The notes below the pieces were generated by a model. It saw only the letters and a list, made by a program, of their open reading frames with translations. It was not told the origin of the DNA and searched no databases. 5,082 nucleotides of DNA, from NCBI GenBank assembly GCA_903925445.1, contig CAIYFE010000266.1:1-5082 (forward strand). Direction: 5' to 3'. The stretch comes from an uncultured Burkholderiales bacterium (GTDB taxonomy: Bacteria; Pseudomonadota; Gammaproteobacteria; Burkholderiales; Burkholderiaceae_C). This document shows, piece by piece, positions 1 to 5,082 of this stretch (position 1 is its first letter; the number at the start of each line of letters is the position of its first letter). The position numbers were made by a program, and so were the translations under genes.

Positions 1-7
1 ATGACAC

Positions 8-289
8 ATGGACATACTTTACAACTCAGACAGCTTTTCGGTCATGCATCTTCAGATGCAAGACCAAGCCTTGGCTCCTGTGCGCGACGATGTTCCTGGT
101 TTGTCGCGGCACGGATTTGAAATCGTTGACAAACGCACCGGCAAAGAAATCTACCTCGAAGGCTCTTGGGCCGAGCAATTCCAAGCGCATTTGCGGGCTT
201 GGCAAGAAAACGCCCCCACCCAAGAAGAGGTCGAAGAAACCTTGGCCGGTTACGCCGAGTTGGCTCAAAACCCTGTCATCGTGCACTGA
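8..289 (+). CDS. DUF3567 family small protein
   Basis: A 93-residue soluble protein of unknown function. The opening (MDILYNSDSFSVM), the central LSRHGFEIVDKRTGKEIYLEG block (about residues 32-52) and the close (AELAQNPVIVH) match what I remember of the betaproteobacterial DUF3567 family, which is about this length; that assignment is from memory of the family pattern, not a search. No signal peptide, membrane segment or metal-binding cysteines are present. The start is well fixed: an in-frame TGA lies at 2-4, one codon before the ATG, so the frame cannot extend further upstream. The C-terminal half is rich in Glu and Gln and probably helical. It lies 74 nt before purU on the same strand. The role is not known, and nothing in the neighbourhood defines it. 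Confidence 0.85.
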   Translation: MDILYNSDSFSVMHLQMQDQALAPVRDDVPGLSRHGFEIVDKRTGKEIYLEGSWAEQFQAHLRAWQENAPTQEEVEETLAGYAELAQNPVIVH

Positions 290-351
290 CGGGCAAAAAA
301 GCCGCCGCCTCTGCGCGACAGTGGGCGGGTCGGCGCTTGATCCACAAAACC

Positions 352-357
352 TACAAT
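352..357 (+). promoter_or_regulatory. Possible -10 box (TACAAT) before purU
   Basis: TACAAT matches the sigma70 -10 consensus at 5 of 6 positions. Its normal +1 would fall at about 364, the A of the purU ATG, so a transcript from here would be leaderless. No good -35 hexamer lies 16-18 nt upstream (that stretch is GC-rich); a TTGATC at 337-342 is only 9 nt away, too close to act as a standard -35. This is a weak prediction. Confidence 0.35.
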
Positions 358-363
358 GTGGAC

Positions 364-1209
364 ATGACTGCATACATTTTGAATCTGTCCTGCCCAGACC
401 GCACCGGCATCGTGCACGCGGTGTCTGGCTTTTTGCTCGAGCGCAACGGCAACATCGAAGAAGCGGCGCAATACAACGACCACGACACTGGCTTGTTCTT
501 CATGCGCGTTCAATTTGCATGCGACAGCATGCGCCAAGAAGATTTGCGCGCGCAACTGCAAGGCTTGGCCGATCAATTTGGCATGCGTTGGAGCTTGCAC
601 GACACCACCCAGCCCATGCGCACCGTGATTTTTGTCAGCAAAGAAGGGCATTGTCTGAACGACTTGCTGTTTCGTTGGAAAAGCGGCCTGCTGCCCTTGG
701 ACATTCGTGCCATCGTCAGCAACCACCGCGAGTTCTACCAACTGGCAGCCAGCTACAACGTGCCGTTTCATCACATTCCCGTCACGGCGGCCACCAAAGC
801 ACAAGGCGAGGCCAAGCAGTACGAAATCATCCAGGCCGAGGGGGCGGAGTTGGTGGTGCTGGCGCGCTACATGCAAATTTTGAGCGACGATTTGTGCAAA
901 AAACTCGCAGGTCGCGCCATCAACATTCACCACAGCTTTTTACCCAGCTTCAAAGGCGCCAAGCCTTACTACCAAGCGCATGACCGTGGCGTCAAGCTGA
1001 TTGGCGCCACCGCCCACTACGTCACCGCTGACTTGGACGAAGGCCCCATCATCGAACAAGACGTGGCGCGGGTAGACCACAGCAAAACCGTCGAAGACCT
1101 CACCGCCATGGGACGCGACACCGAGAGCCAAGTGTTGGCTCGCGCCGTGAAATGGCACAGCGAACACCGCGTGCTGCTCAACGGCCACAAAACCGTGATC
1201 TTCAAATAA
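364..1209 (+). CDS. purU: Formyltetrahydrofolate deformylase (PurU)
   Basis: This cytosolic enzyme hydrolyses 10-formyl-THF to formate and THF, balancing the one-carbon pool and, in E. coli, supplying formate for PurT-dependent purine synthesis. The 281-residue product matches the usual length (E. coli PurU is 280). Residues 1-80 form an ACT-type regulatory domain (LNLSCPDRTGIVHAVSGFL), which in the family senses glycine and methionine. Residues from about 85 form the formyltransferase-fold hydrolase domain. The catalytic triad is visible as Asn187 and His189 in INIHHSFLPSFKG and Asp225 in ADLDEGPII, by analogy with PurN. The frame is open back to 166, but that extension overlaps the DUF3567 gene and is Arg-rich, unlike PurU, so ATG 364 is chosen. 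No clear Shine-Dalgarno is seen; a TACAAT box sits 6 nt before the ATG. GTG 358 is an in-frame alternative start. The LysR gene follows after 7 nt. Confidence 0.96.
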   Translation: MTAYILNLSCPDRTGIVHAVSGFLLERNGNIEEAAQYNDHDTGLFFMRVQFACDSMRQEDLRAQLQGLADQFGMRWSLHDTTQPMRTVIFVSKEGHCLNDLLFRWKSGLLPLDIRAIVSNHREFYQLAASYNVPFHHIPVTAATKAQGEAKQYEIIQAEGAELVVLARYMQILSDDLCKKLAGRAINIHHSFLPSFKGAKPYYQAHDRGVKLIGATAHYVTADLDEGPIIEQDVARVDHSKTVEDLTAMGRDTESQVLARAVKWHSEHRVLLNGHKTVIFK

Positions 1210-1216
1210 ACCGCGC

Positions 1217-2092
1217 ATGAGCAGCCGCATCCCGCCGATTCAGTGTTTGCTGACTTTTGAGGCGTTGGCGCGGTTGCGTTCGGTCACCCAAGCGGCTGAA
1301 GAGTTGTGCGTCACGCCCAGCGCGGTCAGCCACCGTGTCAAACAATTGGAGCAGTTGCTGGGCGCCAAGTTGTTTGGGCGCGCTGATTTTTCGCTCACCA
1401 CAGAAGGCAGCGAGTACTTGGCGCACGTGCGCGAAGGCTTGTCCATCTTGGAGCGCTTTCCCGGCAAAGACGGCGTCAACACGCCTGGCAAACGCAAGCT
1501 GCGTTTGGCCGTCACGCCTACTTTTGCCCGCTCCATCTTGATGCCGCGATTGCGTCAATTTGCCGAGGCTTATCCCGAGATCGACATCACCTTGCAAGTG
1601 AGCATTCCACTGTTGGACGTGGTGGCCGAAGACGCCGATCTGACCATCCGCTTTGGCACTGGCCGCTACGCCGATGTCGAACACGTGTGCATCATGAAAG
1701 ACGATGTGACGCCGCTGGCCTCACCCGCCTACATCCGCGAACACGGCCCTTTTGACACGCCCCAGGATTTGGAAGATGCCACCTTGCTTCGCAGCCCGCT
1801 GGAGCCTTGGCGGACGTGGTTTGCGGCGCACGATCTCGATTGGCCCGAGCCCGTGGACGGCTCCAGCTTCAACGACATTGGCTTGATGTGCGATGCCGCA
1901 GCGCAAGGCTTGGGCGTGGGCTTGGTGCGACTCAAATTGGGGGCGCCGTGGTTGGAAAACGGCACCCTCGTGCGCATCTTTCCTCGCCAAGTGCCCAGCC
2001 CGCATGGCCATTATTTGTGCTGGCGCACAGGCGCCATGGATCGCTGGGAATGCGCCGCGTTTGCCGAGTGGTTGCAAAAGGCGGTGCCGTAA
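1217..2092 (+). CDS. LysR-family transcriptional regulator, GcvA-like
   Basis: A 291-residue LysR-type regulator of typical family length. The N-terminal winged helix-turn-helix covers about residues 6-65, with the recognition region SVTQAAEELCVTPSAVSHRV at 22-41 and the LGAKLFGR wing at 48-55. The effector-binding domain starts near residue 94 (KLRLAVTPTFARSILMPRL) and includes the DLTIRFGTGRY segment at 141-151 and QGLGVGLVRL at 230-239. The opening RIPPIQCLLTFEALAR and the DLTIRFG.G pattern are typical of the GcvA subgroup, which in E. coli controls glycine cleavage; the true target and effector here are unknown. It starts 7 nt after the purU stop with no obvious Shine-Dalgarno, so coupled translation in a purU-lysR operon is likely. 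It also precedes glcD on the same strand, rather than being divergent from a target as many LysR genes are. Confidence 0.93.
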   Translation: MSSRIPPIQCLLTFEALARLRSVTQAAEELCVTPSAVSHRVKQLEQLLGAKLFGRADFSLTTEGSEYLAHVREGLSILERFPGKDGVNTPGKRKLRLAVTPTFARSILMPRLRQFAEAYPEIDITLQVSIPLLDVVAEDADLTIRFGTGRYADVEHVCIMKDDVTPLASPAYIREHGPFDTPQDLEDATLLRSPLEPWRTWFAAHDLDWPEPVDGSSFNDIGLMCDAAAQGLGVGLVRLKLGAPWLENGTLVRIFPRQVPSPHGHYLCWRTGAMDRWECAAFAEWLQKAVP

Positions 2093-2105
2093 TTCCCTTC
2101 AAGCA

Positions 2106-2129
2106 GGCGTGAAAGTTTCTTCACACGCC
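2106..2129 (+). promoter_or_regulatory. Inverted repeat between the LysR gene and glcD
   Basis: GTGAA (2109-2113) and TTCAC (2120-2124) form a perfect 5-bp inverted repeat around a 6-nt loop. The outer GGC (2106-2108) and GCC (2127-2129) extend it to 8 bp with a 2-nt bulge. No T-run follows, so it is not a convincing intrinsic terminator. Its position, about 30 nt before glcD, would suit an operator for the adjacent LysR protein, although the exact T-N11-A spacing is not met (T2110 to A2123 has 12 bases between). Function is inferred. Confidence 0.35.
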
Positions 2130-2146
2130 CCGGCTAGGTTTTGACG

Positions 2147-2152
2147 TAAAGT
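2147..2152 (+). promoter_or_regulatory. Possible -10 box (TAAAGT) before glcD
   Basis: TAAAGT lies 7 nt before the glcD ATG, so initiation from it would begin at or next to the start codon. No matching -35 is seen 16-18 nt upstream. An activator such as the neighbouring LysR protein could compensate, but that is inference. No strong Shine-Dalgarno precedes the ATG either. Confidence 0.25.
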
Positions 2153-2159
2153 CTGGCGA

Positions 2160-3653
2160 ATGAACGCACCTCAGCCCATTCAAGTTTTCAATCGAGCCGA
2201 ACGTCAGGCACAGGTTGTGAGCGCCTTGCTTCAAGCGCTGCCCGCCCATGCTGTGCTCTACACCACCGAAGACACCGTGCCCTACGAATGCGATGGCCTC
2301 ACGGCCTACCGCGCTCGCCCCTTGTGCGTGGCCTTGCCCGAAAGCTATGAGCAAGTGCAAGCTGTTTTGAAAATCTGCCACACCATCGACATGCCGGTCG
2401 TGGCTCGTGGCGCGGGCACGGGGCTGTCAGGCGGTGCCATGCCGCACACCGAGGGCGTCACGCTGTCGCTGGCCAAGTTCAACCAAATCTTGAGCGTTGA
2501 CCCACACAGCCGCACCGCGGTCGTGCAATGCGGCGTGCGCAACTTGGCCATCAGCGAAGCGGCGGCACCTTTTGGGTTGTATTACGCGCCCGATCCATCC
2601 AGCCAAATTGCTTGCACCATTGGCGGCAACGTGGCCGAAAACTCAGGCGGAGTGCATTGCCTCAAATATGGCCTGACGGTTCACAACGTGCTGCAAGTCA
2701 AAGGCTTCACCATCGAAGGCGATCCCGTCACCTTTGGCAGCACCGCGTTGGACACACCGGGTCTGGATTTGTTGCCCTTGGTCGTGGGCAGCGAGGGCAT
2801 GTTGGCGGTGACCACCGAAGTCACCGTCAAACTCATCCCCAAACCGCAACTGGCGCGCTGCATCATGGCCAGTTTTGACGACATTCGCAAAGCAGGCGAC
2901 GCCGTGGCCGAAGTCATTGCAGCCGGCATCATTCCAGCGGGCCTTGAGATGATGGACAAGCCCATGACCGTGGCGGTAGAAGACTTTGTCCATGCAGGCT
3001 ACGACTTGAACGCCGCTGCGATTTTGTTGTGCGAAAGCGATGGCACGCCCGAAGAAGTGGAAGAAGAAATTGGCCGCATGAGCGAGGTGCTGCGCCGCTG
3101 CGGCGCCACCGCCATCACCGTCAGCCGCGATGAAGCGCAACGCCTGCGCTTTTGGAGCGGACGCAAAAATGCATTTCCCGCCTCAGGGCGCATCAGCCCC
3201 GATTACATGTGCATGGACTCGACCATCCCACGCAAACGCTTGGCCGACATTTTGCAAGCCATTGCCCAGATGGAAGAAAAATACCAACTGCGCTGCCTGA
3301 ACGTCTTTCACGCGGGCGATGGCAACTTGCATCCACTCATCTTGTTCGATGCCAATGATGCCGATCAAATGCACCGCTGCGAACAATTTGGGGCTGAAAT
3401 CTTGGAAACCAGTGTGGCCATGGGCGGCACCGTCACGGGCGAACACGGCGTGGGCATTGAAAAAGTCAACAGCATGTGCGTTCAGTTCAGTGCCCAAGAA
3501 AACGCGCAAATGTTCACCATCAAAAAAGCCTTCGATGACAAAGGCCTGCTCAACCCGGGTAAGGTCATTCCGACCTTACACCGCTGCGCCGAGTACGGAA
3601 AAATGCTGGTGCGCGCCGGACAAATCAAGCATCCTGACTTGCCACGCTTTTAG
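2160..3653 (+). CDS. glcD: Glycolate oxidase FAD-binding subunit GlcD
   Basis: The 497-residue product is the FAD-binding catalytic subunit that oxidises glycolate to glyoxylate. In the known enzyme it works with GlcE and the Fe-S protein GlcF and passes electrons to the respiratory chain. It aligns end to end with what I recall of E. coli GlcD (499 residues). The PCMH-type FAD domain contains PYECDGLTAYRARP (41-54), RGAGTGLSGGA (83-93) and PDPSSQIACTIGGNVAENSGG (145-165 region). The C-terminal FAD-linked oxidase domain contains RFWSGRKNAFPA (330-341), FHAGDGNLHPL (383-393), GEHGVG (427-432) and LLNPGK (463-468). It ends LPRF, where E. coli GlcD ends ELERF. ATG 2160 gives the expected family start. 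No glcE or glcF follows; the next gene is convergent and overlaps its last 29 bp. Related D-lactate dehydrogenases are the main alternative, but the whole-length resemblance favours GlcD. Confidence 0.93.
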   Translation: MNAPQPIQVFNRAERQAQVVSALLQALPAHAVLYTTEDTVPYECDGLTAYRARPLCVALPESYEQVQAVLKICHTIDMPVVARGAGTGLSGGAMPHTEGVTLSLAKFNQILSVDPHSRTAVVQCGVRNLAISEAAAPFGLYYAPDPSSQIACTIGGNVAENSGGVHCLKYGLTVHNVLQVKGFTIEGDPVTFGSTALDTPGLDLLPLVVGSEGMLAVTTEVTVKLIPKPQLARCIMASFDDIRKAGDAVAEVIAAGIIPAGLEMMDKPMTVAVEDFVHAGYDLNAAAILLCESDGTPEEVEEEIGRMSEVLRRCGATAITVSRDEAQRLRFWSGRKNAFPASGRISPDYMCMDSTIPRKRLADILQAIAQMEEKYQLRCLNVFHAGDGNLHPLILFDANDADQMHRCEQFGAEILETSVAMGGTVTGEHGVGIEKVNSMCVQFSAQENAQMFTIKKAFDDKGLLNPGKVIPTLHRCAEYGKMLVRAGQIKHPDLPRF

Positions 3654-4716
3654 AAGCTGCTTGCTGCGCAGCCAAGCTTTGCGCGTTCATGAGCACACGC
3701 GCCACCGCGGTGGTGCGTTGCCATTCGATTTGACGCAAGAACGCTTGACGAGAAAAGTCTTCGTCCAACTCTTCTAAGAAGGCGTTGAGCCAGGCATAGT
3801 CTTCCCAGCCGTCTTGCGTCAACAGCGAGGCGCCATTGAATTGCGCTTGCACTTTGAGCTTGACTTGAAAATATTGCACATCTTTGGCGATGGCTTCACC
3901 CAAATACAGGCGGGCAAAGTTTTGCGGCAGCTTGACGGTGTAATTGGTGGCGGCCACATCCAGCGTCAAGCGAAATGCTGGCGTTTCAATTTCAATGCAA
4001 TTGGGCTTGAGCCGACGAATTTTTCCTCCCGCTGGCACCGTCACATCAAACTGCGTGAACCGCTTGACGGTTTCGCTCAAGTTGACTTCTCCACGGTCTT
4101 GCCAAGACCGCGTGAAGAGATCCAACACGCGGTTTTGCAACAAATCTTTCGGTAATTTGTCGCGCTCTAAATGGGCAAAGCCACCATTTAAAAAATCTTC
4201 TGGGTTGAAGTACACGCTCAAGTGTTGCGCCAGTTTTCGCAACAGAAAAAACTCCGCCAACTCAGACACCACTTGACCCGATTCGGTGTCGCGCTTTTGA
4301 AATGTGCCCGCCTGCGCATCGTGTTTGAACGTGGCCGATAGCGGATCCTTGGCCCAGACGCTTTTGATGGAGGTGTTTTCAACCGACAAGCCACGCATGA
4401 TGCGATCCAATTGCTCAGAAAATCGGTAGTTAGGCACTTCGATCAGTTCATTGCGCCCACGGTGATAGCAAACAAAACCCTCGTGACGACTCACCACTTT
4501 GGCCACCGCTGTGAGCTGACGCGTCACCATGGCCCAACTCAGCATGATCAGCGCAAACCCAATGCTGGCAGGCATGAAGGTGTAAATTTCAAGCGCTTGC
4601 TCGAGCGACGAAGACAGCAAATGAATGCCAAACCCCAACAAGCTGGCAGCGACCACAAATCCCGTGACCGCCCCTTTGTGCTTGAGCACCGAGGCTAAAA
4701 AAATGGTTTTTTTCAT
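3625..4716 (-). CDS. Unrecognised protein with two N-terminal membrane helices
   Basis: I do not recognise this 363-residue protein. Residues about 15-36 and 43-65 are hydrophobic (AVTGFVVAASLLGFGIHLL and FMPASIGFALIMLSWAM) and look like a membrane hairpin. The positively charged N-terminus (MKK, LKHK) and the basic region after helix 2 (TRQ, SRHEG) suggest both ends are cytoplasmic, leaving a roughly 300-residue cytoplasmic part. That part begins with a probable helical segment (66-115), contains a Leu-rich helix (149-170, ELAEFFLLRKLAQHLSVYF), and has alternating hydrophobic stretches at about 222-292 that look beta-rich (FDVTVPAG, CIEIETPAFRLTLDV, YFQVKLKVQAQF). An acidic helix (LEELDEDF, 314-321) and an Ala/Gln/Ser-rich tail close it. 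No catalytic motif is apparent. ATG 4716 is preceded by a moderate GGGAT ribosome binding site. GC content looks lower than in the genes to its left (48-50% in two counted lines, 38% in a third), possibly reflecting acquisition. It lies 107 nt after yggS in the same direction. Confidence 0.85.
   Translation of the reverse strand: MKKTIFLASVLKHKGAVTGFVVAASLLGFGIHLLSSSLEQALEIYTFMPASIGFALIMLSWAMVTRQLTAVAKVVSRHEGFVCYHRGRNELIEVPNYRFSEQLDRIMRGLSVENTSIKSVWAKDPLSATFKHDAQAGTFQKRDTESGQVVSELAEFFLLRKLAQHLSVYFNPEDFLNGGFAHLERDKLPKDLLQNRVLDLFTRSWQDRGEVNLSETVKRFTQFDVTVPAGGKIRRLKPNCIEIETPAFRLTLDVAATNYTVKLPQNFARLYLGEAIAKDVQYFQVKLKVQAQFNGASLLTQDGWEDYAWLNAFLEELDEDFSRQAFLRQIEWQRTTAVARVLMNAQSLAAQQAASKSVASQDA
4697..4713 (-). 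repeat. A7/T7 inverted repeat at codons 2-7
   Basis: On the coding strand, seven A, then CCA, then seven T directly follow the ATG of the unknown membrane-protein gene (codons AAA AAA ACC ATT TTT TTA). The two runs form a perfect 7-bp inverted repeat with a 3-nt loop. Such runs are prone to polymerase slippage, and the weak stem lies within the ribosome footprint at initiation. Confidence 0.7.
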
Positions 4717-4720
4717 GGCT

Positions 4721-4775
4721 ATCCCGTCTTAAATGGTGTCGATTCGTGAGTTCATTCAATCGACACGAGCGGGAT
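4721..4775 (-). promoter_or_regulatory. Nested inverted repeat in the leader, pairing the likely RBS
   Basis: Two perfect arms share a centre near 4751. The inner arms are 9 bp, 4736-4744 (GTGTCGATT) with 4758-4766 (AATCGACAC), around a 13-nt loop. The outer arms are 6 bp, 4721-4726 (ATCCCG) with 4770-4775 (CGGGAT), separated from the inner stem by 9 nt on one side and 3 nt on the other. Read on the - strand, the ATG-proximal outer arm is CGGGAT, which contains the only plausible Shine-Dalgarno, 4 nt before the ATG. Folding would therefore hide the ribosome binding site. No T-run follows, so it is not a standard intrinsic terminator of yggS. Alternatives are a DNA operator or a chance repeat, though 15 paired bases over 55 nt make chance less likely. 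Confidence 0.6.
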
Positions 4776-4789
4776 TAATTTTAACCTTT

Positions 4790-4819
4790 ATCGTATAAAT
4801 AACCGTTAAACAATATCAA
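4790..4819 (-). promoter_or_regulatory. Predicted sigma70-type promoter for the unknown membrane-protein gene
   Basis: On the - strand, TTGATA (4819-4814, 5 of 6 matches to TTGACA) is followed after 18 nt by TACGAT (4795-4790, 4 of 6). An alternative -10, TATACG (4797-4792), has 16-nt spacing. The region is very AT-rich. Initiation near 4783 would give a leader of about 66 nt, almost exactly the nested inverted repeat plus the ribosome binding site. The -35 begins just after the yggS stop, so the gene probably has its own promoter, though read-through from yggS is possible. Confidence 0.5.
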
Positions 4820-4823
4820 ATAC

Positions 4824-5082
4824 TTAAATTCGAGCGCCAAACAAGGCCGTGCCAATTCTCAGCAAGGTGCTGCCTGCTTGGATGGCGGCTTCCAAATCGG
4901 CGGTCATGCCCATGGACAAGGTGTCCCATTGCGCAAAGTTGTGCTGCGCTTGCACCTCGTCAAACAAGGTACGCGTGCGTTGGTGCACCGCCAATTGGTC
5001 TTCAAAATGTTGTTGCGGCTCAGGAATCGTCATCAACCCTCGCAAGCGAAGGCGAGGCAACTGGCTCACCTCGTGCGCCAGC
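4824..5082 (-). CDS. yggS: YggS-family PLP homeostasis protein (C-terminal part)
   Basis: Only the last 85 residues are in the window; the gene continues beyond the right edge, so its start is not visible. The family (YggS, PLPBP/PROSC, COG0325) binds pyridoxal 5'-phosphate on an alanine-racemase-like TIM barrel, has no firmly established catalytic activity, and helps keep vitamin B6 and amino-acid pools in balance. The visible segment shows the typical LPRLRLRGLMTIPEP block and the C-terminal LSMGMTADLEAAIQAG, then STLLRIGTALFGAR, whose Ser/Gly/Arg residues line the PLP phosphate site in the family. The PLP lysine lies in the missing N-terminal part. A GTG at 5069 lies inside the domain and is not the true start, because the frame stays open with family-like sequence (LAHEVSQLP) to the edge. 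It ends IGTALFGARI, a normal family end. Confidence 0.93.
   Translation of the reverse strand, partial: LAHEVSQLPRLRLRGLMTIPEPQQHFEDQLAVHQRTRTLFDEVQAQHNFAQWDTLSMGMTADLEAAIQAGSTLLRIGTALFGARI

Noticed and set aside
1..7. ATG at position 1 as a gene start
   Set aside because: The ATGA at 1-4 may hold the stop of an upstream gene, but the frame from ATG 1 lacks family-like sequence and is overlapped by the DUF3567 gene.
291..336. Terminator between the DUF3567 gene and purU
   Set aside because: CCGCC (302-306) can pair with GGCGG (324-328), but the stem is short and no T-run follows, so it is not supported.
166..363. N-terminal extension of the purU frame by 66 codons
   Set aside because: It overlaps the DUF3567 gene in another frame, is Arg-rich and low in complexity, and ATG 364 gives the normal 281-residue PurU.
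265..933. 222-codon antisense frame over purU
   Set aside because: It is opposite a conserved enzyme gene and has a His/Val/Ala-rich shadow composition, with no start signal or family resemblance.
2643..3140. 165-codon antisense frame over glcD
   Set aside because: It is a shadow of the conserved glcD frame; such open antisense frames are common in GC-rich coding DNA.
4721..4775. Intrinsic terminator for yggS
   Set aside because: The repeat has a long 13-nt loop, internal unpaired bases and no following T-run on the - strand; it also reaches the start of the next gene.
4780..4810. TTTAAC...GTTAAA inverted repeat as an operator
   Set aside because: Only 6 bp in a very AT-rich stretch, where such repeats are expected by chance.

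Overview
The window reads as a chromosomal segment of a betaproteobacterium, most likely of the order Burkholderiales and perhaps Comamonadaceae. This rests on a DUF3567-type small protein, a family I know from betaproteobacteria, on moderately GC-rich coding sequence (about 58-62% in lines counted by hand), and on close protein similarity of the recognisable genes to proteobacterial housekeeping families. No mobile element, CRISPR array, rRNA or tRNA was seen.

Layout: positions 1-2092 hold three + strand genes: a small DUF3567 protein (8-289), formyltetrahydrofolate deformylase purU (364-1209) and a GcvA-like LysR regulator (1217-2092) only 7 nt after purU. After a 67-nt gap with a small hairpin comes glcD (2160-3653), the FAD-binding catalytic subunit of glycolate oxidase. 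On the - strand, a 363-codon gene for an unrecognised protein with two N-terminal membrane segments (4716-3625) meets glcD tail to tail and overlaps it by 29 bp. Upstream of that gene is a strikingly AT-rich 107-nt gap, followed by the 3' end of a yggS-type PLP-homeostasis gene (- strand, cut by the window edge).

The + strand genes share a metabolic theme. PurU releases formate and THF from 10-formyl-THF and balances the one-carbon pool. GlcD oxidises glycolate to glyoxylate, the direct precursor of glycine. The regulator between them resembles GcvA, which in E. coli controls glycine cleavage. A shared glycolate/glycine/C1 control circuit is plausible but inferred.

The least ordinary part is the leader of the unknown membrane-protein gene. 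A nested inverted repeat (9 bp plus 6 bp on each side) fills almost the entire predicted 5' untranslated region and pairs the likely ribosome binding site. An A7/T7 inverted repeat immediately follows the start codon. This is a candidate translational control element. I see no evidence for a larger undescribed multi-gene system here.
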